64,000 nt of DNA. Origin: Amaricoccus macauensis_A (GTDB taxonomy: Bacteria > Pseudomonadota > Alphaproteobacteria > Rhodobacterales > Rhodobacteraceae). The notes beneath the pieces are model-generated. The model ran no database searches and had not been told where the DNA came from. It saw only the letters and a program-made list of their open reading frames with translations. How positions within the stretch are numbered: the first letter of the stretch is position 1; every line of letters starts with the position of its first letter. Shown here in pieces: positions 45,848-54,768 of the stretch. A program made the position numbers and the translations under genes. The stretch covers positions 124,001-188,000 of the forward strand of contig NZ_JBNAFY010000003.1 in NCBI RefSeq assembly GCF_049800915.1, written 5' to 3'.

Positions 45848-45923
45848 TTTCGACCCTTCCCCAACGAAAATGTGATCTGCAGATCTGTCGGGCCGATGGC
45901 GCGGAACTGCCGGTATCGGGCCG

Positions 45924-45961
45924 TATGGATTCGATATGGTTCGGATATGGATTCGGTATGG
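45924..45961 (+). repeat. Array of 11-bp phased direct repeats (TATGG N6)
   Basis: TATGG occurs at 45924, 45935, 45946 and 45957, exactly 11 bp apart, with units TATGGATTCGA, TATGGTTCGGA and TATGGATTCGG. It lies 110 bp 3' of polA, on the same strand. Two units carry GATTC, the CcrM methylation site. Compared with the array at 8.9 kb on the minus strand, units match at 10 of 11 bases. A 12-bp perfect palindrome GATCTGCAGATC (45874-45885) lies just before it. Confidence 0.7.
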
Positions 45962-46202
45962 CAGCGCGTCGGTTTCGGGCTCCCTGCCGGGGGCTTCCAG
46001 CCAAGATCATCCTTCGGCTCACATGGCCGAACATCGGCGCGGCATGAGCGATGCGCGTTGCGCCTACCAACTGATGATCGCATTACGATATACGCAAGAT
46101 GCACGCCGGGCGGCGCGACGTCACGGGAAAGTCGTGGAACTGGCCCTCGATATCACGAGACCGCAATGATCGGCCCAAGCTCATCGGACCGCAAATCGAA
46201 GG

Positions 46203-46365
46203 CTGCGCCCTACTGGGAGGGCGCAGGCCAGTGGCAGCTGATCAAGATGTTGATCTTGTGGGGGTCGAAACCGGCAAACCTGCCATGGGATGCCGGTTCA
46301 TTATCATTGCGCAATATTATTACGCTTGCTGGCAGATCGGGGGCTGTTAGAGATCAGGCGCCCCC
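46203..46365. ncRNA. Candidate structured RNA: four consecutive stem-loops
   Basis: Four perfect hairpins occur in 163 bp: CTGCGCCC/GGGCGCAG (46203-46226), GATCAA/TTGATC with a GATG loop (46240-46255), AACCGGCA/TGCCGGTT (46269-46298) and GGGGGC/GCCCCC (46339-46365). No ORF explains them. The stretch lies between polA and the minus-strand DUF465 gene, so it could be a small RNA, a 3' UTR element of either gene, or a terminator group. No known RNA family was recognised and the strand is undecided. Confidence 0.3.
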
Positions 46366-46394
46366 ACCCTGTCTTCACAAAATTCTGCGTTGGG

Positions 46395-46565
46395 TCAGAC
46401 CAGAGCGGACAATCGCTCGATCTCTTCCTTCAGATGAAGCTTCTGGAGCTTGAGTTGCTTGATGTCGAGATCGTCGGAAGCCGGTCGTCGCTGTTCGGTT
46501 TCGATCACTTCCGAAAGCGTCTGGTGCTTTTTCCTCAGCTCAGACAGATGGGAACTCATGCTCAT
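46395..46565 (-). CDS. Short DUF465 (YdcH) family protein
   Basis: A 56-residue two-helix protein (SHLSELRKKHQTLSEVIETE and KQLKLQKLHLKEEIERL) of the DUF465/YdcH family, shorter than the copy at 29.2 kb. The ATG at 46565 has a perfect GGAGGAAAAC ribosome site, which decides against longer frames. Function unknown. Confidence 0.87.
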   Translation of the reverse strand: MSMSSHLSELRKKHQTLSEVIETEQRRPASDDLDIKQLKLQKLHLKEEIERLSALV

Positions 46566-46624
46566 GTTTTCCTCCATGCTGTTTCGGAACAACCACCGGA
46601 GTAAAGCACGATTTCATACTTCTG

Positions 46625-47506
46625 TCACGCGATCCTGTGTCGCAAATTCGCCGTAAAGGCGAGGCGGAATTTTCGCTCGGGAATCAGGGTCAGAAGACCG
46701 CCCGTCGCGATGGCGAAAAGACCGAGAAGACTCACCAGACCGAGCGACTCGCCGAACCAGAAGAAGCCGACCGCCATCGCTGTCAGCAGGTTGAAGTAGA
46801 GGAAGGGTGCGAGCACGGTCGCCTCGGCGCGCTGGTAGGCGGCGACGGTCAGGAAGTGGCAGATCGCGGAGACACCGCCCAGGGCCACGGCGCCGATCAC
46901 GAGAGAGGCGGAGAGCGCGGGAAGGCCGCTGGCGAAGGCGAAGGGCGCGATCATGAAGGAGCCGAGCAGCGACTGGACGGCGAGGGTCGAGAGCGCATCG
47001 GTCTTCGTTGTCGCGCCGCGGGTGGCCGCAAGATAGGTGCCAAGCAGCGCGCCGCCCAGAAGGGAGAAGACCGCGCCGAGTTCGATGCCGGCTTCGGGGC
47101 GCATCAGGATCGCCGCACCGACGAAGCTGATCGCGGAGCCGCCGAGGCGCAGCGGCGTGGGGTTTTCCTTCCAGACGAGAATGCCCAGAAGCCCGGAGAC
47201 GATCGGTGCAATGAGGAAACCGCCGACCGCCTTGGCCATCGGGACCATGCCAAGTGCGGTGATGAGCGAAACCATTGCCCCCATGATAAGGGCAGTGCGC
47301 CAGACCTGGCCCAGGCGATCCTGGCGGGGGACGACGATCTTCCGCCCGCTCATGAGCGCGATGGAACATGCGATCATTCCGGCGCAGAGGTAGCGGAGAA
47401 AGGCGATCATCATCGGCGTATGATCGGTTGCCATTGTCTTCGCAACCCCATCCACCGCCGGGGTCAGCAGCATCGCCATTACAAGAAAGAGAACGCCCGT
47501 TTGCAT
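46625..47506 (-). CDS. EamA-type drug/metabolite transporter
   Basis: A 293-residue protein with ten helices in two EamA repeats: MMIAFLRYLCAGMI in the first and AEATVLAPFLYFNLLTAMA in the second. It likely exports or imports a small metabolite across the inner membrane. The ATG at 47506 is preceded by AGGTGTGAG. Substrate unknown. Confidence 0.87.
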   Translation of the reverse strand: MQTGVLFLVMAMLLTPAVDGVAKTMATDHTPMMIAFLRYLCAGMIACSIALMSGRKIVVPRQDRLGQVWRTALIMGAMVSLITALGMVPMAKAVGGFLIAPIVSGLLGILVWKENPTPLRLGGSAISFVGAAILMRPEAGIELGAVFSLLGGALLGTYLAATRGATTKTDALSTLAVQSLLGSFMIAPFAFASGLPALSASLVIGAVALGGVSAICHFLTVAAYQRAEATVLAPFLYFNLLTAMAVGFFWFGESLGLVSLLGLFAIATGGLLTLIPERKFRLAFTANLRHRIA

Positions 47507-47588
47507 CACTCACACCTCACTGCTGAAACCGGGCAGTTCCTCTACTCGCCCTTAAGTTGCAATTTGAGGCGTTTTTGCTTCTTTAAGG

Positions 47589-48353
47589 TTAATCAATCAA
47601 GACCGACATACGGCCTAGTAATAAATCTTGTACAACACCAGTGAAATCGTTGCCGTCTTGCTCATGGCGTTTCCCCTGATGGATAACCAGCGGAAAATGT
47701 AGGCGAAGGGGCGCGGCCGAGGCTTTTCTCGCCCGGACGAGCACGCGATTGGCCGGGCGCCCTTCGCGCGGGGCGAGCGGAAGGATCTCAATTCCACCCG
47801 CTTGGGGCGAAAGCGCGGCAAGAATGTCGTCCAGTCGCTCTACGCGGTGGACGATCGTCAGCCAGCCCTTGGGGAGAAGGCGGCGCAACCCTGTCGCGAT
47901 CCAGCCGGCGAGGTCCACCTGCCCTTCCCTGTGGGCGGTATCGCGGCCCGGATCGCCCGGCCCCGTTGCGTCATCGGCGCGGTAGAAGGGCGGGTTCATC
48001 AGAACGTGGTGAAAGCTCACCTGCCGGAGTTCAGACGGAAGCTTCGCGAGATCGCCTTCATGGACGCACATCGCGATCCCGTTCTCTGCGGCATTGCGGC
48101 GCGCCAGTTCGGCGTATGGTGGCTGGATTTCGAGGCCGTGAAGCTCGACCCCCTCCACGCGCCGCGCGAGGCAGAGGCCTGCCGTGCCGACGCCGCAGCC
48201 GAGGTCCAGCACGCGCTCGCCGGGGCGCACGGGGGCGAAGGCCGCGAGAAACACGGGGTCTGTCGCGGCCCGGTATCCGTGCCTCGGCTGAAAGAGCTGA
48301 AGCTGCCCGCCCAGGAACCCGTCGCGGGTCAACTCGTCGTCTGTGAAGGTCAC
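47589..48353 (-). CDS. tRNA1(Val) (adenine(37)-N6)-methyltransferase-like protein
   Basis: A 254-residue class I methyltransferase: VLDLGCGVGTAGLCLARRV (SAM loop) and LMNPPFYRADDA (N6-adenine NPPF motif). The N-terminus QLQLFQPRHGYRAATDPVFL is the TrmN6 (YfiC) marker. It should methylate A37 of tRNA. The GTG start overlaps the stop of the DUF2007 gene (GTGA), so translation is coupled. Confidence 0.85.
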   Translation of the reverse strand: MTFTDDELTRDGFLGGQLQLFQPRHGYRAATDPVFLAAFAPVRPGERVLDLGCGVGTAGLCLARRVEGVELHGLEIQPPYAELARRNAAENGIAMCVHEGDLAKLPSELRQVSFHHVLMNPPFYRADDATGPGDPGRDTAHREGQVDLAGWIATGLRRLLPKGWLTIVHRVERLDDILAALSPQAGGIEILPLAPREGRPANRVLVRARKASAAPLRLHFPLVIHQGKRHEQDGNDFTGVVQDLLLGRMSVLID

Positions 48354-48571
48354 GTCTCGACCAGATCCTCGATCCCGTTGTCGCGCAGAATCGCGCGCGC
48401 CCGGAAGGCATCGCGCTCGGCCACGACAAGGCGACGCGGGAACAGGCCGATCCCGCCTTCCAGTATGCTCATATGGACGTCCAGAACAAAGCAGTCTATA
48501 CCCTCGGCACGCAGCAGAGCACTGCCGAACGCAATGACGGTGGGGTCCGTGGTACGGAGAATGTCTTTCAT
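48350..48571 (-). CDS. DUF2007 family protein
   Basis: A 73-residue protein of the putative signal-transducing DUF2007 family (VIAFGSALLRAEGIDCFVLD, RRLVVAERDAFRARAILRDN). It may regulate the methyltransferase whose start it overlaps. The longer frame above 48571 overlaps the prenyl synthase gene on the other strand and is not used. Confidence 0.8.
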   Translation of the reverse strand: MKDILRTTDPTVIAFGSALLRAEGIDCFVLDVHMSILEGGIGLFPRRLVVAERDAFRARAILRDNGIEDLVET

Positions 48572-48619
48572 CTCCGGCAGATTAGGATCTGCCCGCCCCG
48601 AGGTCGAGAGCCAACGCAT

Positions 48620-49621
48620 ATGAACACTCAAGAGCGTATCGAGACACCTGTCGAACGCCTGCAATCTGCGCTTGCGGAGGACATGAACGCGGTCAACACG
48701 CTCATCCGTGAGCGGATGGCAAGCGAGCACGCGCCGCGCATTCCCGAGGTGACGGCGCATCTGGTGGAGGCGGGCGGCAAGCGCATCCGACCGTTGCTGA
48801 CCCTCGCGGCCGCGCGGCATTGCGGCTATGGCGGTGTCGATCACGTGAAGCTGGCGGCGGCAGTCGAGTTCATTCACACGGCAACTCTGCTGCACGATGA
48901 TGTGGTCGATGCCAGCGAGAAGCGGCGGGGCCGGCCGACGGCGAACCTGCTCTGGGACAACAAGTCGAGCGTTCTGGTGGGCGACTACCTCTTTGCGCGC
49001 TCGTTCAAGCTGATGGTCGAGACCGGTTCGCTCCGGGTGCTCGACATCTTGTCCGGGGCCTCTGCGGTGATTGCCGAGGGCGAGGTGTTGCAGCTTGTGG
49101 TGGAGGCGGACCTCGCGACCACCGAGGAGACCTATCTGCAGGTGATCCGCGGCAAGACGGCGGCGCTGTTCTCGGCGGCGACGGAAGCCGGGGCGGTGGT
49201 GGCCGGTGCGCCGGAAGAGGAGGTTCGGGCCTTCTACGATTACGGCGATGCGCTCGGCGTGAGTTTCCAGATCACCGACGATCTGCTCGATTACGGCGGG
49301 GTTTCGGCCCGGCTCGGCAAGAACACGGGCGACGATTTCCGCGAGCGCAAGATGTCGCTGCCGGTCATCAAGGCGGTGGCGGCGGCGGATGCGGAGGAGC
49401 GTTCGTTCTGGGGACGGGTCATCGCGAAGGGCGACCAGCGGGACGGCGATCTCGAGGAAGCGATCGCGCTCATGACAAAGCATGGCGCGCTCGAAGCGAC
49501 GCGGGCCGCGGCCCTTGCCCATGCAGATCGGGCGAAGGCGGCTCTCTCACGGCTTCCGGCGGGTGCGCTGCGCGACATGCTGCACGATCTGGCGGATTTC
49601 GTGGTCGAACGGATTACCTGA
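48620..49621 (+). CDS. ispB: Polyprenyl (octaprenyl/decaprenyl) diphosphate synthase
   Basis: A 333-residue trans-prenyl synthase with the first aspartate motif LLHDDVVDASEKRRG and the second QITDDLLDYGG, plus GGKRIRPLLTLAAARH near residue 50. It makes the ubiquinone side chain from FPP and IPP (decaprenyl in most Rhodobacterales). The ATG lies 48 bp from the DUF2007 start. It ends 6 bp from the ispE end, convergently. Confidence 0.9.
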   Translation: MNTQERIETPVERLQSALAEDMNAVNTLIRERMASEHAPRIPEVTAHLVEAGGKRIRPLLTLAAARHCGYGGVDHVKLAAAVEFIHTATLLHDDVVDASEKRRGRPTANLLWDNKSSVLVGDYLFARSFKLMVETGSLRVLDILSGASAVIAEGEVLQLVVEADLATTEETYLQVIRGKTAALFSAATEAGAVVAGAPEEEVRAFYDYGDALGVSFQITDDLLDYGGVSARLGKNTGDDFRERKMSLPVIKAVAAADAEERSFWGRVIAKGDQRDGDLEEAIALMTKHGALEATRAAALAHADRAKAALSRLPAGALRDMLHDLADFVVERIT

Positions 49622-49627
49622 ACCAAT

Positions 49628-50458
49628 TTAGCAGGCTTCGGCGGCCTCGACCCACCATCCGGGTTGCGCCCGGGCGATGGCACTGGCGGCGCTGCGGGCC
49701 TGCGTTTCCCCTGCGAACAGTCCGAAACAGGTGGCCCCCGAACCGGACATGCGCGCGAGGCGGCATCCCGGTTGCGTGTCGAGGGCGGCGAGCACCTCCG
49801 AAATGACGGGCTGAACGCTGCGCGCCGGTGGCTCGAGATCGTTGCGGGCCGCTGCGAGTTGGCCCGCGAGCGTTTCGAAATCGGGACGGGGCGGCAGCGG
49901 CGCGAGGGGCGGATTGTCCCTGCTCGCGAGCGACTTGAAGACAGCGCCAGTCGGAACCGGCAGGCGCGGATTGACGAGCACCAGCCAGAACGGCGGAAGG
50001 TCGAGCGGCTCGATGATCTCGCCGATTCCCGACATGCGGGCGGATCGCGATTGGACGCAGACCGGAAGGTCGGCCCCGAGTGCCAGGATCGCCTCGGGGG
50101 CCGGAAGCGGCATGTCGTGCAGACGGGCCATCAGGCGAAGGGTCGCGGCGGCATCCGCCGAGCCCCCGCCGATCCCGCTCGCGACGGGGAGGTTCTTCTC
50201 CAGCGTGAGTGCTGCACCACAGCCCTCGAAAAGGCGCGCGGCACGCAGGACGAGGTTGTCGGGTTCCTCGGACAACCCACCGGAGAAGGGGCCGGTGATG
50301 GTGAGCGAGAGGTCCGGGGCCGGTTTGGCCACGACCTTGTCCCCCAGCACGGGAAAGACCACGAGGCTGTCGAGCAGGTGGTAGCCATCGGCGCGACGGC
50401 CGGTGACATGCAGCGCGAGATTGACTTTTGCGGGCGCGAATTCCTCAAGGACAGGCAT
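49628..50458 (-). CDS. ispE: 4-diphosphocytidyl-2-C-methyl-D-erythritol kinase
   Basis: A 276-residue GHMP kinase of the non-mevalonate pathway. APAKVNLALHVTGRRADGYH is the N-terminal substrate region and LPVASGIGGGSADAAATLR the ATP-loop motif. It phosphorylates CDP-ME in the cytoplasm. The ATG at 50458 is used because the frame beyond it overlaps the TPR gene. Co-transcribed with the TPR and ETF-QO genes, as in many roseobacters. Confidence 0.92.
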   Translation of the reverse strand: MPVLEEFAPAKVNLALHVTGRRADGYHLLDSLVVFPVLGDKVVAKPAPDLSLTITGPFSGGLSEEPDNLVLRAARLFEGCGAALTLEKNLPVASGIGGGSADAAATLRLMARLHDMPLPAPEAILALGADLPVCVQSRSARMSGIGEIIEPLDLPPFWLVLVNPRLPVPTGAVFKSLASRDNPPLAPLPPRPDFETLAGQLAAARNDLEPPARSVQPVISEVLAALDTQPGCRLARMSGSGATCFGLFAGETQARSAASAIARAQPGWWVEAAEAC

Positions 50459-50466
50459 GGGGGCTG

Positions 50467-52170
50467 TCAGCCGTCCTGCTGTGCGTCTTCTTCCTCGGCG
50501 AGTACGCGGTCGAGGCCGATATCGAGCTTGCGGCGGATCCGCTCCATGTCGAGATCCGGAGCAGGGCCGAAGGAAAGCGCGCGGCGCCACTGGAATTCGG
50601 CTTCCCGTTCGCGGCCCACGAGCCAGAGCACATCGCCGAGGTGATCGTTGATGACGGGATCGTCGGGGGTGAGTTCGACGGCACGCAGCATGTGCGGCAC
50701 GGCTTCCTCGACCCGGCCGAGGCGATAGAGCACCCAGCCCAGCGAATCGGTGATGTAGCCATCATCGGGGCGGGCTTCGACGGCCTTCTCGATCATGGCG
50801 AGTGCCTCGTCGAGGTTCTCCTTCTTCTCGACCATGGAATAGCCGAGATAGTTCAGCACCAGCGGCTGATCCGGCTCGAGCCGGAGTGCGGCGAGAAAAT
50901 CGGCCTCCGCCGCTTCCCAGTCCCCTGCCCGCTCGTTGGAGATACCGCGGGAATAGAACAACACCCAATGGGGCGGCTGCGGTGCGTCGATGAGTGCCAG
51001 CGCATCGCTGTAGGCGCCGGCGGCCTCCTCGAACCGGTCGGCGTTGCGTAGGGCATCGCCCAAGGACGAATGAGTCTCGACATTATCGGGGTGACTCTGT
51101 GTCAGTTGCGCGAGGATCTCGATGCCGCCATCGGCATCGCCCGCGAGGCGCACGACATTCGCCCGCCGGATCTGGGCCGAGACATACCAGGCGGACTCGG
51201 CGGGGATCTGGTCGAGCGCCTGCTCCGCGAGTTCGTATTGGCCTTCCGCTTCGAGAATGTCGGCGGTGAGCAGATCCGCCTCGACCAGCGACGGGCTGAT
51301 GTGGGCGGCGAGCCGGGAGTGGATCAGGGCCAGGCGCTCGGATTCGCTCGACGCCAGTGCATTGGCGAGCGTCTGGAAGGCCTGGGCCGCGCCTTCGCGT
51401 GCCGACCGCACTTCGGTGAAGGCGACCTCCTCACCCGCGGCGAGCCTGTCGCGCAGGGTTGTCAGTGCGGCATCCGGGAAACCGGCGGAGAGCACATCGT
51501 CGAGCAGCGCGATGGCCTCGTTCTCCCGTCCGATCTGGGCGAGGATCTGGGCATGGGCCGCCAGCGCACTGCGATCCACATGGAGCGGGCCGTTGCTGCC
51601 ACCGGCCATGATGGTCTCGGCGGAGGAGAAATCACCGGCGAAGGCCAGAGCCAGTGCCTTGTGATACTGGCCGTAGGCGCCGAGCGCGTTGTTGCCGCCC
51701 ATTTCGTCGAACCGTTCCCGCGCGACGGCGAAATCCTGTTGGCCGACGGCAATCCAGCCACGGGCAAGGCCGAGAAGGAGCGGATTGACCTCTCCGCTGC
51801 GGTTCTCGAGCAGCTCGCTCGCTTCCTCGAAATCCTCGAGCGCGAGCGCATCGGCGATCAGAACGAGCACGGCGATCTGGTTGTCGGGCATGGCCTCTTC
51901 GAGCTTCGCGGCAAGCGCGCTCGCGGCCTCGACATCCCCCTTGGCGACTTCCATCACCACCGCGCTCTGGATCAGCTCCAGGTTGTCGGGATCCAGCATC
52001 AGGGCCTGGACATAGTAGTCCGCTGCCTGAGCGTAGTCGTCGCGCATGTCGGCCTGGGTGGCCGCGAGATAGGCGCCGGAGAGATTCGCCGCTTCGACCT
52101 TCGGGGCGCCCAGAAGCAGGGCGGAAACACAAACGGCCTGACAGCCCAGACGGGCCAATACTCGGATCAA
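50467..52170 (-). CDS. Exported tetratricopeptide-repeat protein
   Basis: A 567-residue secreted protein: signal peptide (residues 1-28, ending VEAA), then repeated TPR/Sel1-like helices such as AYLAATQADMRDDYAQAADY, YSDALALIDAPQPPHWVLFY and AVEARPDDGYITDSLGWVLY. It should form a periplasmic scaffold. The start is TTG with GGGAG 9 bp upstream, and the signal peptide confirms it. It ends 9 bp before ispE. Confidence 0.87.
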   Translation of the reverse strand: MIRVLARLGCQAVCVSALLLGAPKVEAANLSGAYLAATQADMRDDYAQAADYYVQALMLDPDNLELIQSAVVMEVAKGDVEAASALAAKLEEAMPDNQIAVLVLIADALALEDFEEASELLENRSGEVNPLLLGLARGWIAVGQQDFAVARERFDEMGGNNALGAYGQYHKALALAFAGDFSSAETIMAGGSNGPLHVDRSALAAHAQILAQIGRENEAIALLDDVLSAGFPDAALTTLRDRLAAGEEVAFTEVRSAREGAAQAFQTLANALASSESERLALIHSRLAAHISPSLVEADLLTADILEAEGQYELAEQALDQIPAESAWYVSAQIRRANVVRLAGDADGGIEILAQLTQSHPDNVETHSSLGDALRNADRFEEAAGAYSDALALIDAPQPPHWVLFYSRGISNERAGDWEAAEADFLAALRLEPDQPLVLNYLGYSMVEKKENLDEALAMIEKAVEARPDDGYITDSLGWVLYRLGRVEEAVPHMLRAVELTPDDPVINDHLGDVLWLVGREREAEFQWRRALSFGPAPDLDMERIRRKLDIGLDRVLAEEEDAQQDG

Positions 52171-52265
52171 GGGTTCGATCTCCCGATTACAACAGAGACA
52201 GAGCCTATTCCGCTATCCGCCCCGTTGCAATCGCGGGAAATCGCCCTCCGGCGAGGTATGGCCGC

Positions 52266-53924
52266 CTACATGTTCGGGTAGTTCGGCCCGTCTCCGCCCT
52301 GGGGCGTGGTCCAGTTGATGTTCTGCGCCGGGTCCTTGATGTCGCAGGTCTTGCAGTGGACGCAGTTCTGGAAGTTGATCTGGAACCGCGGATTGGACCC
52401 ATCGTCGTCGGTCAGAACCTCGTAGACGCCAGCCGGGCAGTAGCGCTGCGCCGGTTCGTCGTAGCGCGGCAGATTCATTTCCACCGGAATGTCATCCATG
52501 CCGAGCTTGAGGTGGCAGGGCTGGTTCTCGTCGTGGTTGGTGAAGGAGAATGCGACATTGGTCAGCCGGTCGAAGGAAAGCACACCATCGGGCTTGGGGT
52601 AGTCGATGGGCTCGTAGTATTTCGCGCGCCGGGTGGCTTCGGCGTCGGACTTGCCGTGCTTCATTGAGCCGAAGAGCGAGCGGTTCTTGAAGAACGAGTT
52701 CCACCACATGTCGAAGCCGCCAGCGACCAGCGATGTGCCGAGGCCGTAGCCGGACCAGAGCGGCTTGACGTTGCGCACGGGCTTGAGATCGTCTGCGATG
52801 GGACCGGTTTCCACGGCTTGGGAATAGGCTGTCAGTTCGTCGCTGGCACGGCCCGAGGTGATGGCTTCATGGGCGGCTTCCGCCGCGGCCTTGCCCGAGA
52901 GCATGGCGTTGTGGTTGCCCTTGATGCGCGGCACGTTGACCATGCCGGCGGAACAGCCGAGCAGCGCCCCGCCGGGGAAGGTGAGCTTTGGCATGGACTG
53001 CCAGCCGCCTTCGGAGATCGCACGCGCACCGTATGCGATGCGCTTGCCCCCCTTGAGCACCTCGGCGATCAGCGGATGGTGCTTGAAGCGCTGGAATTCC
53101 ATGTAGGGATAGAGATAGGGGTTCTCGTAGTTCAGGTGGACGACGAAGCCCACGTAGACCTGATTGTTCTCAAGGTGATACATGAAGGAGCCGCCGCCGG
53201 CGTTCTTGCCCAGCGGCCAGCCCATGGTGTGGGTGACCTGGCCTTCGCGGTGGACCTCCGGGCGGACCTCCCAGATCTCCTTCATGCCAAGGCCGTATTT
53301 CTGCGGCTCGCGGCCTTCGGAAAGATTGTATTTCGCGATGATCTGCTTGGCGAGGCTGCCTCGGACGCCTTCGGCGATGAAGACGTATTTGCCCAGAAGC
53401 TCCATGCCGGGTTCGTAGTTCGGCCCCGGCTCGCCGTTCGGGTCCAGCCCGAATTCGCCGGCCACGACACCGCGCACCTCATCGTTTTCGCCCCAGACGA
53501 TCTCGCTCGCGGCCATGCCGGGGAAGATCTCGACGCCGAGTTCCTCGGCCTGTTCCGCCATCCAGCGGCAGACGTTGCCCATGGAGACGATATAGTTGCC
53601 GTGGTTGTCCATCAGCGAGGGCATGGGCCAGTTGGGGACGCGGATGCTGCCGGAATGCCCGAGCATGTAGAAGCGGTCCTCGGTCACTTCCGTCTTGAGC
53701 GGGGCACCGCGCTCCTCCCAGTCGGGGATCAGGGCATCGAGGCCGCAGGGATCGAGCACCGCGCCAGAGAGGATGTGCGCGCCGACCTCGGAACCCTTCT
53801 CGAGGACGACCACCTCGAGATCGGGGTCGAGCTGCTTGAGCCGGATCGCGGCCGAGAGGCCAGCGGGGCCCGCGCCGACGATGACGACATCGTATTCCAT
53901 CGCTTCGCGTTCAATCTCGGCCAT
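52266..53924 (-). CDS. Electron transfer flavoprotein-ubiquinone oxidoreductase
   Basis: A 552-residue ETF-QO: FAD motif VVIVGAGPAGLSAAIRL near the N-terminus, and a C-terminal 4Fe-4S domain with NCVHCKTCDIKDPAQNINW and YCPAGVYE. It moves electrons from acyl-CoA dehydrogenases (by ETF) to ubiquinone in the inner membrane. The ATG at 53924 is used rather than the GTG at 53930. First gene of the ETF-QO, TPR, ispE run. Confidence 0.95.
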   Translation of the reverse strand: MAEIEREAMEYDVVIVGAGPAGLSAAIRLKQLDPDLEVVVLEKGSEVGAHILSGAVLDPCGLDALIPDWEERGAPLKTEVTEDRFYMLGHSGSIRVPNWPMPSLMDNHGNYIVSMGNVCRWMAEQAEELGVEIFPGMAASEIVWGENDEVRGVVAGEFGLDPNGEPGPNYEPGMELLGKYVFIAEGVRGSLAKQIIAKYNLSEGREPQKYGLGMKEIWEVRPEVHREGQVTHTMGWPLGKNAGGGSFMYHLENNQVYVGFVVHLNYENPYLYPYMEFQRFKHHPLIAEVLKGGKRIAYGARAISEGGWQSMPKLTFPGGALLGCSAGMVNVPRIKGNHNAMLSGKAAAEAAHEAITSGRASDELTAYSQAVETGPIADDLKPVRNVKPLWSGYGLGTSLVAGGFDMWWNSFFKNRSLFGSMKHGKSDAEATRRAKYYEPIDYPKPDGVLSFDRLTNVAFSFTNHDENQPCHLKLGMDDIPVEMNLPRYDEPAQRYCPAGVYEVLTDDDGSNPRFQINFQNCVHCKTCDIKDPAQNINWTTPQGGDGPNYPNM

Positions 53925-54269
53925 ACCCACCGTTCCCCATTGCTCGTTTCCTGGCTTGCTGGCGCATTGCGTATCGCAATCGGAGGCGCGCGGTCAAATT
54001 CTTCCGCAGCGCAGCATGGGGAGAACACGCCCTTTTCGAAGGGCGAAACGGGCCGGAAGGGCGGAGGTTCGCGTTCCATGCGGCAGTTTTTGGCCCTGCA
54101 GGGCGGGATGGGGCGGTTTTGGGCATTCGATGCGCTTGCGCAGCCTGAACGCCTTTCCTATCCTCCCCGTTCGCGGAGGAATGTTCGCGAGGTCAGGCCG
54201 AGGCCAGGGGCTTCGGCCTGTTCTTCTATTTGGCGCCCGTTGAAGGGCAGGCGCATGAGGAAAACGAGA
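53925..54269. other. 345-bp divergent region between ETF-QO and greA
   Basis: No gene is supported. It carries the two promoters and, near greA, two hairpins (next entry). No clear -10/-35 pair stands out. Confidence 0.4.
54161..54231 (+). promoter_or_regulatory. Candidate greA leader hairpins (attenuator-like)
   Basis: TCCTCC/GGAGGA (54161-54166 with 54175-54180) is followed by AGGCCGA/TCGGCCT (54195-54201 with 54213-54219), the latter trailed by GTTCTTCTATTT. The second hairpin is 39 bp before the greA ATG. E. coli greA has a terminated leader (GraL). Whether this is comparable is only inference. Confidence 0.35.
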
Positions 54270-54740
54270 ATGGAAAAAATCCCGCTGACGACCAAGGGTT
54301 TCGCGAAGCTTGACGCGGAGCTGAAGCACCTCAAGAGCGTCGAGCGGCCGGCGGTGATCGCGGCCATCGCGGAGGCGCGCGAACATGGCGATCTGAGCGA
54401 GAACGCGGAATATCACGCGGCGCGCGAGAAGCAGAGCTTCATCGAGGGGCGGATCCGCGAGTTGGAAGGGCTGATCGGCCGCAGCGACGTGATCGACCCC
54501 AAGCGCATGTCGGGTTCGATCAAGTTCGGCGCGACGGTCAAGCTCGTGGACGAGGATACCGACGAGGAAAAGACCTACCAGATCGTGGGCGAGGCCGAGG
54601 CGAATATCGAGCAGGGTCTGCTCAACATGAAGTCACCGCTCGCACGGTCATTGATCGGGAAGGAAGAAGGTGACAGCGTGGAGGTTCGCACGCCCGGCGG
54701 CGTGAGGTCCTACGAGGTCCTGTCGGTCGAGTATATCTGA
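54270..54740 (+). CDS. greA: Transcription elongation factor GreA
   Basis: A 156-residue GreA at normal length. The N-terminal coiled coil has the tip DLSENAEYHAAREKQ (catalytic acidic residues D and E kept), followed by the FKBP-like C-terminal domain. It stimulates RNA cleavage by stalled RNA polymerase. ATG 54270 is used. An in-frame ATG at 54255 adds five residues without family support. Confidence 0.95.
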   Translation: MEKIPLTTKGFAKLDAELKHLKSVERPAVIAAIAEAREHGDLSENAEYHAAREKQSFIEGRIRELEGLIGRSDVIDPKRMSGSIKFGATVKLVDEDTDEEKTYQIVGEAEANIEQGLLNMKSPLARSLIGKEEGDSVEVRTPGGVRSYEVLSVEYI

Positions 54741-54768
54741 CGCAAACCCGAGCAGAGGCGAGCCACGC

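Larger units (their letters stand above)
45814..46394. other. 581-bp gene-free region downstream of polA
   Basis: No gene can be supported here. Between the listed palindrome, repeat array and hairpins, short frames exist (for example one starting near 46044) but they lack ribosome sites and recognisable content. Confidence 0.5.

Noticed and set aside
46240..46255. Possible FNR/Anr-type site
   Set aside because: The arms read ATCAA-N4-TTGAT, the reverse order of TTGAT-N4-ATCAA, so it is better read as a hairpin.
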